DNA of 64,000 nt from positions 1 to 64,000 of the forward strand of contig CAZPHV010000007.1 in NCBI GenBank assembly GCA_964586455.1, read 5' to 3'. Of the stretch, positions 26,926-33,569 are shown piece by piece. This stretch comes from Aquimonas sp964586455. GTDB taxonomy: Bacteria > Pseudomonadota > Gammaproteobacteria > Xanthomonadales > Xanthomonadaceae. The stretch's first letter is position 1. The number at the start of each line of letters is the position of its first letter. The translations under genes and the position numbers were made by a program. A model generated the notes under the pieces. The model did not search any database, was not told the origin of the DNA, and saw nothing but the letters and a program-made list of their open reading frames with translations.

Positions 26926-27789
26926 TCAGTGGCGATCGGTCGCACCCTGCGCCTTCGACCAGTCCCTCGGCGAACATCCCATCACCTGCCGGAACACCCG
27001 CGACAGGGAGCTGTGACTGGCATAGCCGAGTCGATCCGCGAGTTGCCCAAGTGGCCGCCCCTCGATCAGTCCGCGGCAGGCCAGTGCGATCCGCCAGCGG
27101 CTGAGGTAGTCGGCGGGGGTCTGGCCGACCACGCGATGGAAGCGTTCGGCGAAGGCGCTGCGCGAGAGGCCAGCGGTCGCGGCCATGCGGTCCAGATTCC
27201 AGGCCGCACCCGGCTGCTCGTGCATCGCAGTGAGCGCGCGCGCCAGCCGTGCGTCGGCCAGCCCGGCGATCAGGCCACTGTCGATCTGACCGTGATCAAT
27301 CAACCAGCGCAGCAGCTGCAGCAGCACCACTTCGAACAGCCGATCCGCCAGCAGGCGGTGGCCGCAGCGGACCTGGTCGGTCTCCATGAACAGCAGCGCC
27401 AGGCTGTGCTGCAGGCCTTCGATGCGCGCCAGCGGCAGCGCAATCAACGGTGGCAGTGCATGCACCAGCGGATGCGCGTCGCCGCCCTCGAATTCGAGCT
27501 CGGCGCAGACGAAGTCGCTGCCCTCGGCCGGTGTTTCGAAGCGATGGCTGAGCGGGCGCGGATACAGCAGCAGGCTCGGCTCGTCCAGGCGCAATCGTGC
27601 CGGCGCGCCGCTGCCGCGCGCGTGGCGAACATCGAGATGGCCTGCGCGCAGCAGATGCAGAAAGCCGCGGCCGGGTTCGGCGGGAAAGGAACTCAGGCCA
27701 CACAGCGCACCTTCGTGGAACAGGCGAGCCCGCACGCGGAAGCGCTCCAGCAGCGCGGACAGGCGATCGAGGGGGACGGTTTCTGACAT
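26926..27789 (-). CDS. AraC-family regulator with cupin sensor domain
   Basis: 287 aa from the ATG at 27789 (AGG about 8 nt upstream); an ATG six codons earlier is possible. The N-terminal half is a cupin_6-type AraC sensor ('LDRLSALLERFRVRARLFHE', 'LLLYPRPLSHRFETPAEGSD'). The C-terminal half has the paired helix-turn-helix region ('NLDRMAATAGLSRSAFAERF', 'LGQLADRLGYASHSSLSRVF') ending 'RQVMGCSPRDWSKAQ'. It is transcribed divergently from the secreted protein gene at 27908 with 118 bp between the start codons, the classical arrangement of a regulator and its target. In known relatives this type of regulator often sits beside redox or alkylhydroperoxidase-like genes. Confidence 0.9.
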   Translation of the reverse strand: MSETVPLDRLSALLERFRVRARLFHEGALCGLSSFPAEPGRGFLHLLRAGHLDVRHARGSGAPARLRLDEPSLLLYPRPLSHRFETPAEGSDFVCAELEFEGGDAHPLVHALPPLIALPLARIEGLQHSLALLFMETDQVRCGHRLLADRLFEVVLLQLLRWLIDHGQIDSGLIAGLADARLARALTAMHEQPGAAWNLDRMAATAGLSRSAFAERFHRVVGQTPADYLSRWRIALACRGLIEGRPLGQLADRLGYASHSSLSRVFRQVMGCSPRDWSKAQGATDRH

Positions 27790-27907
27790 TCGGACGCCTG
27801 GGTACATCTTTAGGACGGAATGCGCCAGATCGTAGCGCGACGAGTCCGACACTGCGCAGCATCGGTGGCGCCCGCTGCCGAACACCGCACGCTCAGGAGC
27901 TGCCCCC

Positions 27908-28654
27908 ATGTACCCACGCCACGTTCTCGCAAGCCTCGCACTCGCACTCTTCACCCTGCCGCTGCATGCCCACGAGGGCAAGCACTCCGGCGGCCTGCAG
28001 ACCGACGCCAATCAGGCGGTCCGGCCTGAGTTCGACATCGTCCACACCCGCATCCACGTCGACGGCCGGATGGCGGTGTTCCACATGGCCGTGTCCGGCC
28101 GCGCCGGCGACAGTCGACCCAGTGCCAGCGGCGCGCTCGCTGGCAGCACGGTGTTCTCCTATGTCTGGCCCACCACGCTGGACCCTTCAACCGTAGGCTT
28201 CGAGCCCGGCGCCGGCCTGCTGGCCTTTGCGGTTACCGCGCATCCGGATTTCGACGACACGCCGCTGTTCGACGAGAACGGCGATGGTGACCTCAACAAC
28301 GATGGCGATCTCTGGCACTCGCACTGGGTGGTGCTGAGCCCGGACGAGGCCTGCGGGCCCGGCGCGCTGAAGGTCGTCGACATCCCCGAGGGCGCACGGC
28401 CGCGCCTGCCGCGCACCTGGCCCGGCCTGCCGATCCTGATCGACAGCCCCGGCTACAGCCCGGTGTTCGTCGGCGACAGTCTGGAAGTGCGGGTGCCCTT
28501 CGATGACCTCGGCGCACTCGAAGGCCTGCGCTTCGATGGCGTCACCGCGGCGCTGCGCGTCAACGCCAGCGTGCATGCGCCGCTGCTGTGCGTGGTCGAT
28601 GTGTTCAAGACCGGATCGGGCGATCTGTCGCTGCCGGCGGCGATCGAGCCTTGA
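27908..28654 (+). CDS. Exported hypothetical protein with Asp-rich (calcium-like) loop
   Basis: 248 aa. AGGAG lies 7-9 nt upstream of the ATG. Signal peptide 'YPRHVLASLALALFTLPLHA' is followed by a His-containing mature N-terminus ('HEGKHSGG'). The middle holds an acidic loop 'DENGDGDLNNDGD' that resembles a calcium-binding or dockerin-like loop, next to 'LWHSHWVVLSPDEACG'. There are two Cys in the mature part. No domain is recognised. It is followed 10 bp later by a CxxC thioredoxin-fold protein, so it could be a redox- or metal-linked periplasmic protein. Probably controlled by the divergent AraC regulator. Confidence 0.75.
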   Translation: MYPRHVLASLALALFTLPLHAHEGKHSGGLQTDANQAVRPEFDIVHTRIHVDGRMAVFHMAVSGRAGDSRPSASGALAGSTVFSYVWPTTLDPSTVGFEPGAGLLAFAVTAHPDFDDTPLFDENGDGDLNNDGDLWHSHWVVLSPDEACGPGALKVVDIPEGARPRLPRTWPGLPILIDSPGYSPVFVGDSLEVRVPFDDLGALEGLRFDGVTAALRVNASVHAPLLCVVDVFKTGSGDLSLPAAIEP

Positions 28655-28664
28655 GGACTTCGCC

Positions 28665-29252
28665 ATGACCCGGACACATTCCCACTCCATCGGGCTCATC
28701 CCCGCAGCCCAGGCCGAAGTCGCGCCACCACTGCAGGTCGCCCACTGGTTCAATGCCGAAACAGCGCCGAGCCTCGAAGCCCTGCGCGGTCGCGTCATCG
28801 CCCTGCATGCCTTCCAGATGCTGTGCCCCGGTTGCGTCAGTCACGCCCTGCCGCAGGCGCAGGCCCTGCAGCGTCTGTTCGAGGGCGCGGGCCTGGTCAC
28901 GCTGGGCCTGCACAGCGTGTTCGAACACCACGCGGCGATGCGGCCCGAAGCACTGGCGGCCTTCCTGCACGAGTACCGCATCGGCTTTCCGGTGGCGGTG
29001 GATGCGCCGGCGCCGGGCAGCGCCGTGCCGACCACGATGCAGCGCTACGGCCTACGCGGCACGCCCTCGCTGATCTTGATCGACCGCGCTGGACGCAGGC
29101 GCCTGCAGCACTTCGGGCGCATCGAGGACATCGCGCTCGGCGCGGCGGTGGGTGCACTGCTTGCAGAAACTGATGCTGTCACTGCAGCGCCGGCAAGTAC
29201 GCCAACTGCCGCTCGACCTTTGGGCTGCAGTGATGAAGGGTGCTCGATCTGA
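28665..29252 (+). CDS. Thioredoxin-fold (TlpA/redoxin-like) protein with CPGC motif
   Basis: 195 aa from the ATG at 28665 (GAGG about 8 nt upstream, just after the stop of the previous gene). The active-site pair is 'LCPGCVSH' (C54, C57) and the cis-proline loop is 'GLRGTPSLILIDRAG', both diagnostic of the fold. No signal peptide is visible, so it is probably cytoplasmic, unlike typical TlpA. The N-terminus is His/Ser-rich and the C-terminus ends 'CSDEGCSI', a second cysteine pair that could bind metal or act as a resolving dithiol. Operon with the exported protein at 27908. Confidence 0.85.
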   Translation: MTRTHSHSIGLIPAAQAEVAPPLQVAHWFNAETAPSLEALRGRVIALHAFQMLCPGCVSHALPQAQALQRLFEGAGLVTLGLHSVFEHHAAMRPEALAAFLHEYRIGFPVAVDAPAPGSAVPTTMQRYGLRGTPSLILIDRAGRRRLQHFGRIEDIALGAAVGALLAETDAVTAAPASTPTAARPLGCSDEGCSI

Positions 29253-29488
29253 ATCGCGCTGCCTGCCCTGTGGATGACACGAGGTTTCCAGGCGACGGTG
29301 ATTCAGCGCGGAACGCAAAGCGTTCGCCGTCGTCTCCTCGTGCAGCGAGACCGTCCGCGTACACGACTGAGGATTCGGTTGTTGGACAGCGTCGGCTCAA
29401 GGCGTCTGACGACGAGCAGAACCCGGGCGCGTGGAGCCCACGGCGGTGCGCATGCGAACATGCGGCCCCCTGCACGAGCTCGCCGATC

Positions 29489-30232
29489 ATGTCGCCCTGG
29501 CCGATCCTGTTCATCAACCTCGACCGTGACGCCGAGCGCTGTGCACGCATGCAGGCGGAGTTCGCTCGGCATGGGCTTGAAGGCCAGCGCCTGCCCGGCG
29601 TGCTGTGGACGGCGGTGCCGCAGGGCGAGCAGGACGCGCTCTACAGCCCCGCCCTGAATGCGAAGGGCTTCCACAAGCCGCTGGTGAATGGCGAGAAGGG
29701 CTGCTACGCCAGCCATCTGAAAGCGTGGCGCTGGCTGGTGGATTCAGCGCACGAAGCCGTCGTGGTGCTGGAGGACGACGTATGCCTGCGGCCGCACTTC
29801 GCCGCAGTACTGGAGGCCTTGGCGCAGTCGCAACAGTCGTGGGAGATGGTCAAGCTGATCGGTCGCGTCGAGATCGGCAAGCGCGAAAAGGCCGGCGCGC
29901 AGGTGGATTTGTGCGAAGGCCACTCGCTGCTGCGCTACCGCCGCGTGCCCAGCCTGACCGCGGGCTATGTGCTGAGCCGCCGTGGCGCCGAAAAGCTGCT
30001 GGCGACGCGGCTACCGTTCGGGCGCCCGGTCGATGTCGACCTGCGCTACTGGTGGGAAGCGCAGGGGCTGCGGATGCGTGGCGTAGCACCCGCAGTGATC
30101 GAGCTCGACGAGACCAGCCAGGACAGCAGCATTGGCGCCAAGGTCGAAGAACGCAGCCTTGGCACCAAGCTGCGCAAAGTCTGGCTGCGCACGCATTACA
30201 CGCTGGCGAATGCACTGGCGCGTGAGGCCTAG
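29489..30232 (+). CDS. Glycosyltransferase family 25 (LPS-type)
   Basis: 247 aa from the ATG at 29489, where family similarity begins ('PILFINLDRDAERCARM'). The typical GT25 sequence marks follow: 'NGEKGCYASHLKAWRWLVD' and the acidic 'VVVLEDDVCLRPHF' used for nucleotide-sugar/metal binding, then 'TAGYVLSRRGAEKLLATRLP'. GT25 enzymes add galactose or related sugars to lipooligosaccharide or O-chains, acting on the cytoplasmic face of the inner membrane. There are no other LPS genes nearby, so it is an isolated glycosyltransferase. The 236 bp upstream are noncoding. Confidence 0.88.
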   Translation: MSPWPILFINLDRDAERCARMQAEFARHGLEGQRLPGVLWTAVPQGEQDALYSPALNAKGFHKPLVNGEKGCYASHLKAWRWLVDSAHEAVVVLEDDVCLRPHFAAVLEALAQSQQSWEMVKLIGRVEIGKREKAGAQVDLCEGHSLLRYRRVPSLTAGYVLSRRGAEKLLATRLPFGRPVDVDLRYWWEAQGLRMRGVAPAVIELDETSQDSSIGAKVEERSLGTKLRKVWLRTHYTLANALAREA

Positions 30233-30374
30233 CAAGCGAGCCCGTGTCAGGCGGCGCTCGAGCATTTACGTATGAGTGAGCGCAGCTACGCTGACGACCC
30301 ATCGACCGGACTTGAGGAATACCAGGCCCTGCAGCATGCTGCGGCCTCTCCCATTCCTGCCTTCGGGTGCGTTC

Positions 30375-30623
30375 ATGAAAGAGTCGCGCGATTACCTTGA
30401 GCTGAGCTTTCGCTCCGTGTCCTGCTTCGGCAACGACGGCCGCCTGGATGCCACCGAGCTCGATCACCTGATCGCCATCGCCGAGCGCGACGGCAAGATC
30501 GACGCCAACGAGATGCGGGTGCTCAAGAGCATCATCGACCGCATTCGTCCGGATGAAATCGACGCCGCGATGAAGGCGCGGCTTGAAGCGCTGTCGGCCA
30601 AGCTGCGTCAAAACCCGGGCTGA
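30375..30623 (+). CDS. Small acidic helical protein
   Basis: 82 aa from the ATG at 30375; an ATG 13 codons earlier is possible, and no strong ribosome-binding site is seen for either. The sequence is helical, with two loops of similar pattern, 'NDGRLDATELDHL' and 'RDGKIDANEMRVL', that resemble degenerate EF-hand loops or the acidic repeats of TerB-like proteins. No signal peptide or membrane segment. Function unknown. It is followed at once by a heptamer array and paired palindromes. Confidence 0.7.
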   Translation: MKESRDYLELSFRSVSCFGNDGRLDATELDHLIAIAERDGKIDANEMRVLKSIIDRIRPDEIDAAMKARLEALSAKLRQNPG

Positions 30624-30682
30624 GCTCTGCGGCGACATCAACCGCCAGCGGTTCGACTTCCACGGAAGTGGCAACGCTTCGC

Positions 30683-30731
30683 CGGGAATCGGGAATCGGG
30701 AATCGGGAATCGGGAATCGGGAATCGGGAAA
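30683..30731. repeat. Heptamer array (CGGGAAT)6-7
   Basis: Six full head-to-tail copies of CGGGAAT and one partial, starting at 30683 and ending near 30731. Same unit as at 13720 and 33534. Confidence 0.92.
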
Positions 30732-30765
30732 GCCTAGCGAAGCCGGGCAGCGATCACGCCCCTCG

Positions 30766-30972
30766 CATAGGGTGGGCCCTGGCCCACCGTGAGCCCAACG
30801 CCCGCCCCGGTCCACGTCCACGGTCCACGGTCGCTGGCGACGTTCCTGCGCGCAGCCCTCGGCGATCCACCTGCGTGCGGCGGATGTGCCCGCCCACCAC
30901 GCAGATCCGGGACGCGGACAAGGATGGCGGCGGCGAGTGCCGAGGCCATGGTGGGCCAGGGCCCACCCTATG
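30766..30972. repeat. 207-bp segment bounded by 23-bp perfect inverted repeats
   Basis: The left end (30766-30788) starts CATAGGGTGGGCC and contains the palindrome GGTGGGCC-CT-GGCCCACC. The right end (30950-30972) is its exact reverse complement. The interior is GC-rich with short GGTCCACG repeats and no gene. A third copy of the end sequence, with one change, is at 61296-61318. The ends belong to the same palindrome family as unit 6 of the array at 1221-1437. Confidence 0.8.
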
Positions 30973-31041
30973 GGGTTTGCGCCTGACTTGAAACCCCGCG
31001 AGACTTCTTCGATTTCCGATTCCCGACTAGCGATCCCAACC

Positions 31042-32433
31042 TCAGCGCACCACGTGCCATTGGGTCTGCCGTCCCGCGAGGTAGACCACTCGCTCGCCGT
31101 CGAACAGCGCCCCCTGTTCCAGCTTGATCTGCACCCACTGACCGTCCCATTCGGGCAGCTGCGTCTTGATGTTGCCCTCGATGGCGAAGACGGTTGAAGG
31201 GTGTACGGGCCAGTCGCCCTGCACCGGGGTCGGACCCTGGTTGTCCCACATGCCGATGGTCGGGCCGGGGGCGTGGCCGAACAGGCCCAGGGCATGGGTA
31301 TAGGTGCTGCTGAGAATGCCGGCCCTGTCCGAGGCCGCCCGCGTGCGCGCCAGCACTTCATTGCCACTACGGCCAGTCTTGTACTCGGCGGTGAGCAGGT
31401 CCTGCCAGCGGTTGCCGATGCGCAGGGCCTGCTGCAATCCGGCCGGCACATCGGTCTCGCCTGCGCGCAGCACGTAGCCCATTTCCTGAGTGTCGGTGCA
31501 TAGCTTGAGGTAGCAGATGCCGACGTCGGTATGGATCACATCGCCAGGCTGGATCACACCGCTGATGCCGCAGAAGTCGGTGTCGCGCTCGCAGGTCGCG
31601 CCGGGGCGCTGCAGGTTCACATACGGCATGAACCAGATCGGCAGGCCCAGGGCTTCGAATCGTTCACGGATGTACCAGGCAACATCATCGGTGCTGGTCA
31701 CGCCCGGCGTGATCACGCGGGTGCTGAAGGCTTCGCCGATCACACCGCGGGCGATGCCGATGATCTGCGGATACACCGCAAGCTCGGAGGCCGAGCGCGT
31801 CTCCAGCCAGCGGATCACCAGATTCTCGGCAGGCACCAGCCGCTGCTGCAGCGCAGGCGTGAGCACCTCCAGCAGCTGCGTATGCAGGCCTTGGGTCAAG
31901 CCGTCGGCGACTGGCCAGTCGCGCGAGACATTGATGCCGATCCGCGCCGGATCACGCTCGGCGATCAACGCACCGAGTGCCTTCCACTGCTCGGCGAGTT
32001 CACCGCCGGCCCAGGCCGACTCGTAGGGCGCGCCGAGCGGGTAGCGATTCACGCTGAGCTTGTCGACGCTGCCATCGGCCTTGCGGTGGAAGACCAGCAT
32101 GGTGGTGCGCCGCGCGGCGAAGCTGGGCTGCGGCACCAGCGAGAAGTAGACCGGGTCTTCCGCGTACTCGCGGTTGATGACCAGCCACATGTCGAGCTCG
32201 GCCTCGGCCATCAGCCGCGGCAGCAGCTGTTCGATTCGCTCGACCAGCATGCGGTTCTCGGGTTCGATCCGCGCCCGCGGCGGCAGCACCGCGAAGTGGT
32301 CTGCGGATTCGATCACCCGTCCCTGCGCGGGCTCGCCGGTCTGGGCGTTCGCGGCGGAGGCGAGCGCCAACGCAGATCCCAGCGCGGCGGACAGCAGAAG
32401 ACGGGGACGCGGGCGGAAACGGGCAGTCGACAT
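31042..32433 (-). CDS. Exported M24-family metallopeptidase (Xaa-Pro aminopeptidase-like)
   Basis: 463 aa from the ATG at 32433 (GAGG 8 nt upstream), which starts a good signal peptide ending 'ASAANAQ'. The frame upstream to 32928 has no protein character. The pita-bread domain ligands are recognisable in order: 'HTDVGICYLKLCTDTQE' (two Asp), 'GLFGHAPGP' (His), 'FAIEGNI' (Glu) and 'VQIKLEQGALF' (Glu). An N-terminal creatinase-like domain precedes them ('MLVERIEQLLPRLMAEAELD'). The enzyme should be a periplasmic dinuclear-metal aminopeptidase acting on peptides with proline at position 2 or a related substrate. Single-gene unit. Confidence 0.88.
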   Translation of the reverse strand: MSTARFRPRPRLLLSAALGSALALASAANAQTGEPAQGRVIESADHFAVLPPRARIEPENRMLVERIEQLLPRLMAEAELDMWLVINREYAEDPVYFSLVPQPSFAARRTTMLVFHRKADGSVDKLSVNRYPLGAPYESAWAGGELAEQWKALGALIAERDPARIGINVSRDWPVADGLTQGLHTQLLEVLTPALQQRLVPAENLVIRWLETRSASELAVYPQIIGIARGVIGEAFSTRVITPGVTSTDDVAWYIRERFEALGLPIWFMPYVNLQRPGATCERDTDFCGISGVIQPGDVIHTDVGICYLKLCTDTQEMGYVLRAGETDVPAGLQQALRIGNRWQDLLTAEYKTGRSGNEVLARTRAASDRAGILSSTYTHALGLFGHAPGPTIGMWDNQGPTPVQGDWPVHPSTVFAIEGNIKTQLPEWDGQWVQIKLEQGALFDGERVVYLAGRQTQWHVVR

Positions 32434-32960
32434 GCGGAGACCTCGGCAGGAGCGGTGGCGAAGAGAAATCGGCATCGCATGGATGCCGGGTCGCAAGCCT
32501 GCCACAGGCGCGGCCGCGCCTGCCCTGCCAAAGCGCATGGTCTGCACGTGATGAAAGCCCTGCCGATCGCCTGCTGCCGATCCCGCCAGTTGCCACTCGG
32601 CGCACGCGGTCGAGCGGAAGCCCAGCGCATGGGGAGATCCGAGCGAGTTCTGCGAGGCCGTCGACCATCGTCCAGGGCGCGGCGCGACACACAGGCTGCA
32701 AAGGTTTAGGCGACCGAACCGACCGCTGAATGTGTTCAACGCGCTGCTGGCTACGGGCGTTTCGCGGCCGTAGCCAGCGAGCGGCCAGCGCGGGGTGTCC
32801 CAAGAAACAAAGCCCGCGGGGCCAGTGGTCTCGTTGCCCCCGCGAACTCGGGGGTCCAGCCCCGAACCGTAGGACCGAGCGCAGCTCGGTGGGCTTTCGC
32901 GGGCGCGACGCGTCAACAGTTTCTGCACGATGACTTGGGGCGTCGCGCCGGGCGATGCGC
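32434..32960. other. 527-bp gap upstream of the M24 peptidase gene
   Basis: Holds the peptidase promoter and a densely structured stretch at 32809-32897 (separate entry). No gene recognised. Confidence 0.35.
32809..32897. other. Nested inverted-repeat element
   Basis: Outer arms AAAGCCC (32809-32815) and GGGCTTT (32891-32897) enclose a near-perfect stem CGCGGGGC/GCCCCCGCG, an alternative stem CCCCCG-CGAACT-CGGGGG and a hairpin ACCGAGC-GCA-GCTCGGT. The arrangement could fold as a branched RNA or be a palindromic mobile repeat. No T tract follows, so it is not a simple terminator. Confidence 0.55.
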
Positions 32961-33311
32961 TCAGCTCATTCCCAGCTCGCGCACCTCGACTCCGCCGCCC
33001 TGCATGCAGGGCATCTTCGCCGCCCAGGCGACGGCTTCGTCCAGCGAGTCGACTTCGATCAGGTAGTAGCCGCCGAGGGTTTCGCGGGCTTCGGCGAAGG
33101 GGCCGTCGATCGGTTCGCCGGCTTTGCCGTCGGCGAAGCGCAGCGTGCGCGCGCTCGCGACGGGCTTGAGCTCAGCGCCGCCGCGGATCACGCCTGCGGC
33201 CTCCATTTCCTTGCCGTAGGCCTCGTGCGCTGCATAGCAGGCCTGCCAGTCGGCTTCGGTCCAGTTCGCGGTATCGGCTTCGTCGCCGTAGATCAGCAGG
33301 ATGTAGTTCAT
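32961..33311 (-). CDS. YCII/DGPF-domain protein
   Basis: 116 aa from the ATG at 33311 (GGAG 7 nt upstream). The N-terminus 'MNYILLIYGDEADTANW' and the family signature 'DGPFAEARETLGGYYLIEVD' are clear. These small cytoplasmic proteins have a ferredoxin-like fold related to YciI. Many are found beside extracytoplasmic-function sigma factors of the SigJ/ECF41 type, and some have dehydrogenase or dimeric-barrel enzyme activity, but none is demonstrated here and no sigma-factor gene is adjacent. Single-gene unit on the minus strand. Confidence 0.88.
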   Translation of the reverse strand: MNYILLIYGDEADTANWTEADWQACYAAHEAYGKEMEAAGVIRGGAELKPVASARTLRFADGKAGEPIDGPFAEARETLGGYYLIEVDSLDEAVAWAAKMPCMQGGGVEVRELGMS

Positions 33312-33441
33312 TTCATCACTCCAATGGGGACCCGCGGGCTGCGGGCAGGGTTGGTCGGCGCAGCGCGGAGGGTTTCGACATTTTGAGTCAAAGCCGGAGC
33401 GCCACCCACCGCCTGGCACGAGTACAGGACGACCGACCAAG

Positions 33442-33470
33442 AAAAAACCCCGCGCCAAGGCGCGGGGTTC
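33442..33470 (-). terminator. Rho-independent terminator of the Ser/Thr kinase gene
   Basis: Perfect 11-bp stem AACCCCGCGCC/GGCGCGGGGTT (33446-33456 with 33459-33469) with a run of six A on the left, which is a T tract when read on the minus strand. It lies about 100 bp after the kinase stop codon. Confidence 0.88.
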
Positions 33471-33533
33471 TTGCAGGATCAGGCCGGGCCGCTTGGATGA
33501 GAGAACCTCGGGACCCCAGCCTGCCGGCTCTAC

Positions 33534-33561
33534 GAATCCCGAATCCCGAATCCCGAATCCC
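33534..33561. repeat. Heptamer array (GAATCCC)4
   Basis: Four copies of GAATCCC, the reverse complement of the GGGATTC register of the CGGGAAT arrays, directly after the kinase stop codon (33570). Confidence 0.88.
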
Positions 33562-33569
33562 AGCTCCAA

